The notes below the pieces were generated by a model. The model was not told where the DNA came from and did no database searches. It worked only from the letters and a program-made list of their open reading frames with translations. From a virus: a stretch of 21,452 bases of DNA. The stretch is from IMG/VR virus record IMGVR_UViG_3300036860_000713, positions 1 through 21,452 of that record, one strand, 5' to 3'. Shown here one piece after another: positions 20,366 to 21,452 of this stretch. The translations under genes were made by a program, and so were the position numbers. Each line of letters opens with the position of its first letter. Positions within the stretch are counted from its first letter, which is position 1.

Positions 20366-21452
20366 TCATTTGAGAAAAATTTGACAACCCTCGAAGACGG
20401 GATCGTCTGCTGCGGTCGTGCTCTTCGCCTGCAGCTTGTAAATCTTCACGCTGTTCTGCAGCGCCGCTGGGATGGCGGTGAGTGCGCTGGCGTTGCGGCC
20501 ACTCACCACGTCCAGGGAGATCAGCACGTTGGCAGTCCCGACCTCCAGCACCTGCACCGTCTGCGTGCCGGTCCCAATCTTGTTCCAGAGCACTGCCAGG
20601 CGCACCTGGGTCTTGCCGTTGGTGTCAATCTGCACGCTCTTCCCATCGGCGTTGGTGTTCACGTAGATGTCCACGAACGATGCGCCGATGTTGGTCTTGG
20701 TGCTGGTGACCTCCCAGTAGGCCACCAGGTCCTCCCGCGCGCCCGGTGCCCCGGGCGGTGCGACCCAAGTCTGGTCACCGCGCAGGAACTTGGTGGTGTC
20801 CGGTGTCCCAGTGCCGAGCTGCGCAGTCGGCACCAGGGAGTTGCTGCCCAGGCCAGCGTACCCACTGGCAGCCCCCTTGTTGGCCGTCGCCTCCACCGTG
20901 CCGTCGTGCAGGCTAGCCCCGTGGCTCGTCGGCGCCCGGGAGTTCGTGTTCCGCGCGTCGCCGTCGGTGACGTACTTGTTCCCCGACCCCGGCGTGCCGC
21001 TGGTGCCCGCCAGGGCGCTCTTCTCGCCACTGCTCGGGTCGTTCGCGTTGGAGTGCGTGGCAAAGTTCAGGGAGAGCTTGCTCTCCGCGATGGCTGCCGC
21101 GCTGGCAACGTCCGCATTCTCCACCAGCTTCGCGGCGGAGTCCTCAGCCCCGGCAGTGACGTGCCGGAAGCCCGTGCCGGTGGGTGGGGTGCCACCAGCG
21201 GGCGGTGTCGCCCACATCTGGTCGCCGCGCAGGAACTTGCTGGAGTCCAGGCTCCCACTGCCCAGCTTCGTCGCGGGCAGCAGGGTAGGGTCCTGCTCCA
21301 GCACCACCTTGTCCACAGGCGACCAGGTGGCTGCCCCGGTGGCAGTGCTGGTGCAGGAATAGAGCTGGCCCGTCACGACGTTCAGCCACTTGGAGCCGAC
21401 CTCGTACCCCTGTGTGCCGTCGTTGCCCACAACGGGTGCGACGGTGGCTAAG
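20366..21452 (-). CDS. Tail fibre-like protein, C-terminal part (5' end outside window)
   Basis: The frame is open to the right edge; a GTG at 21430 is internal, since meaningful sequence (LATVAPVVGNDGTQGYEVG) continues before it, so the real start lies beyond the window. The opening GNDGTQGYEVGSKWLNVVTG followed by LYSCTSTATGAATW is the common tail-fibre element '(D/N)D..GY.vGS.W.n..tG..Y.C......A.W'. Two copies of a fibre repeat follow, KFLRGDQMWATPPAG and KFLRGDQTWVAPPGA, with a shared lead-in. The last 125 residues form a strand-rich domain (VAYWEVTSTKTNIGASFVDI then AVLWNKIGTGTQTVQVLEVG) that may be a receptor-binding or trimerising tip. The protein would be on the virion surface. Confidence 0.83.
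   Translation of the reverse strand, partial: LATVAPVVGNDGTQGYEVGSKWLNVVTGQLYSCTSTATGAATWSPVDKVVLEQDPTLLPATKLGSGSLDSSKFLRGDQMWATPPAGGTPPTGTGFRHVTAGAEDSAAKLVENADVASAAAIAESKLSLNFATHSNANDPSSGEKSALAGTSGTPGSGNKYVTDGDARNTNSRAPTSHGASLHDGTVEATANKGAASGYAGLGSNSLVPTAQLGTGTPDTTKFLRGDQTWVAPPGAPGAREDLVAYWEVTSTKTNIGASFVDIYVNTNADGKSVQIDTNGKTQVRLAVLWNKIGTGTQTVQVLEVGTANVLISLDVVSGRNASALTAIPAALQNSVKIYKLQAKSTTAADDPVFEGCQIFLK
20744..20839 (-). repeat. Fibre repeat, copy 2
   Basis: Encodes VPTAQLGTGTPDTTKFLRGD followed by QTWVAPPGA. It matches copy 1 at 21191-21286 (LPATKLGSGSLDSSKFLRGD, QMWATPPAG) at most positions, including a near-identical DNA core in the FLRGDQ codons. Confidence 0.7.
21191..21286 (-). repeat. 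Fibre repeat, copy 1
   Basis: Encodes the LPATKLGSGSLDSSKFLRGD module followed by QMWATPPAG. The FLRGDxxW core is a common tail-fibre and collar motif; the second copy lies about 447 bp further along the same gene. Confidence 0.7.

Noticed and set aside
20351-20368. Small TTCAGG/CCTGAA hairpin between fibre-like and small gene as terminator
   Set aside because: Only 6 bp and no U-tract; too weak to call.
20084-21451. 455-codon plus-strand open frame reaching the edge
   Set aside because: Antisense to the fibre-like gene and neighbour, whose motifs are clear on the minus strand.
1-21452. CRISPR array, tRNA genes, insertion sequence
   Set aside because: No regularly spaced repeats, no cloverleaf-like sequences and no transposase or terminal inverted repeats were seen on reading.

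Overview
The window reads as part of the late (virion and lysis) region of a high-GC tailed double-stranded DNA phage or prophage. Every supported gene lies on the minus strand, so transcription runs from the right edge to the left edge. Genes are tightly packed, often with ATGA, GTGA or TGATG stop/start overlaps, and TTG or GTG starts are common. The largest gap is 159 bp. No tRNA, rRNA, integrase, transposase or CRISPR array was seen. The host cannot be fixed from sequence. One long major tail protein, a tail-chaperone frameshift pair and a 1388-residue tape measure, with no sheath or baseplate genes in view, point to a long non-contractile tail. The capsid protein, however, looks T4 gp23-like.

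In transcription order (right to left): (1) a partial tail-fibre-like gene, a small gene, a peptidoglycan amidase and a small helical protein. (2) One 1164-residue head polyprotein joining a ChaB-like N-terminus, a T4-type (S80-like) prohead protease, a scaffold-like helical/Pro-Ala region and a gp23-like major capsid protein, with an internal ribosome binding site at the protease/scaffold junction. (3) Three small proteins, then the connector and tail set: adaptor-like, stopper-like, gp10-like neck protein, tail terminator-like, major tail protein, chaperone pair with a T_TTT_TTC -1 slippery site, and tape measure. (4) A consensus sigma70-type promoter, then a short tail-like gene and six coupled genes: GT9-like glycosyltransferase, zinc-ribbon methyltransferase, methyltransferase, P-loop sulfotransferase-like protein, paralogous methyltransferase and a second GT9. 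(5) Small proteins: one with a signal peptide, one virion-like beta protein, one unknown, and a partial gene with a Tat-like leader at the left edge.

The head and tail genes would build the particle. The amidase would act in lysis or cell-wall penetration. The glycosyl/methyl/sulfo-like cassette probably builds or decorates a glycan, either on the virion or on the host surface; this is inference. Portal and terminase genes are not in the window. The most notable items are the protease-scaffold-capsid fusion with its internal start, the glycan cassette with its own promoter inside the structural region, and a motif shared by the two promoter-like regions.
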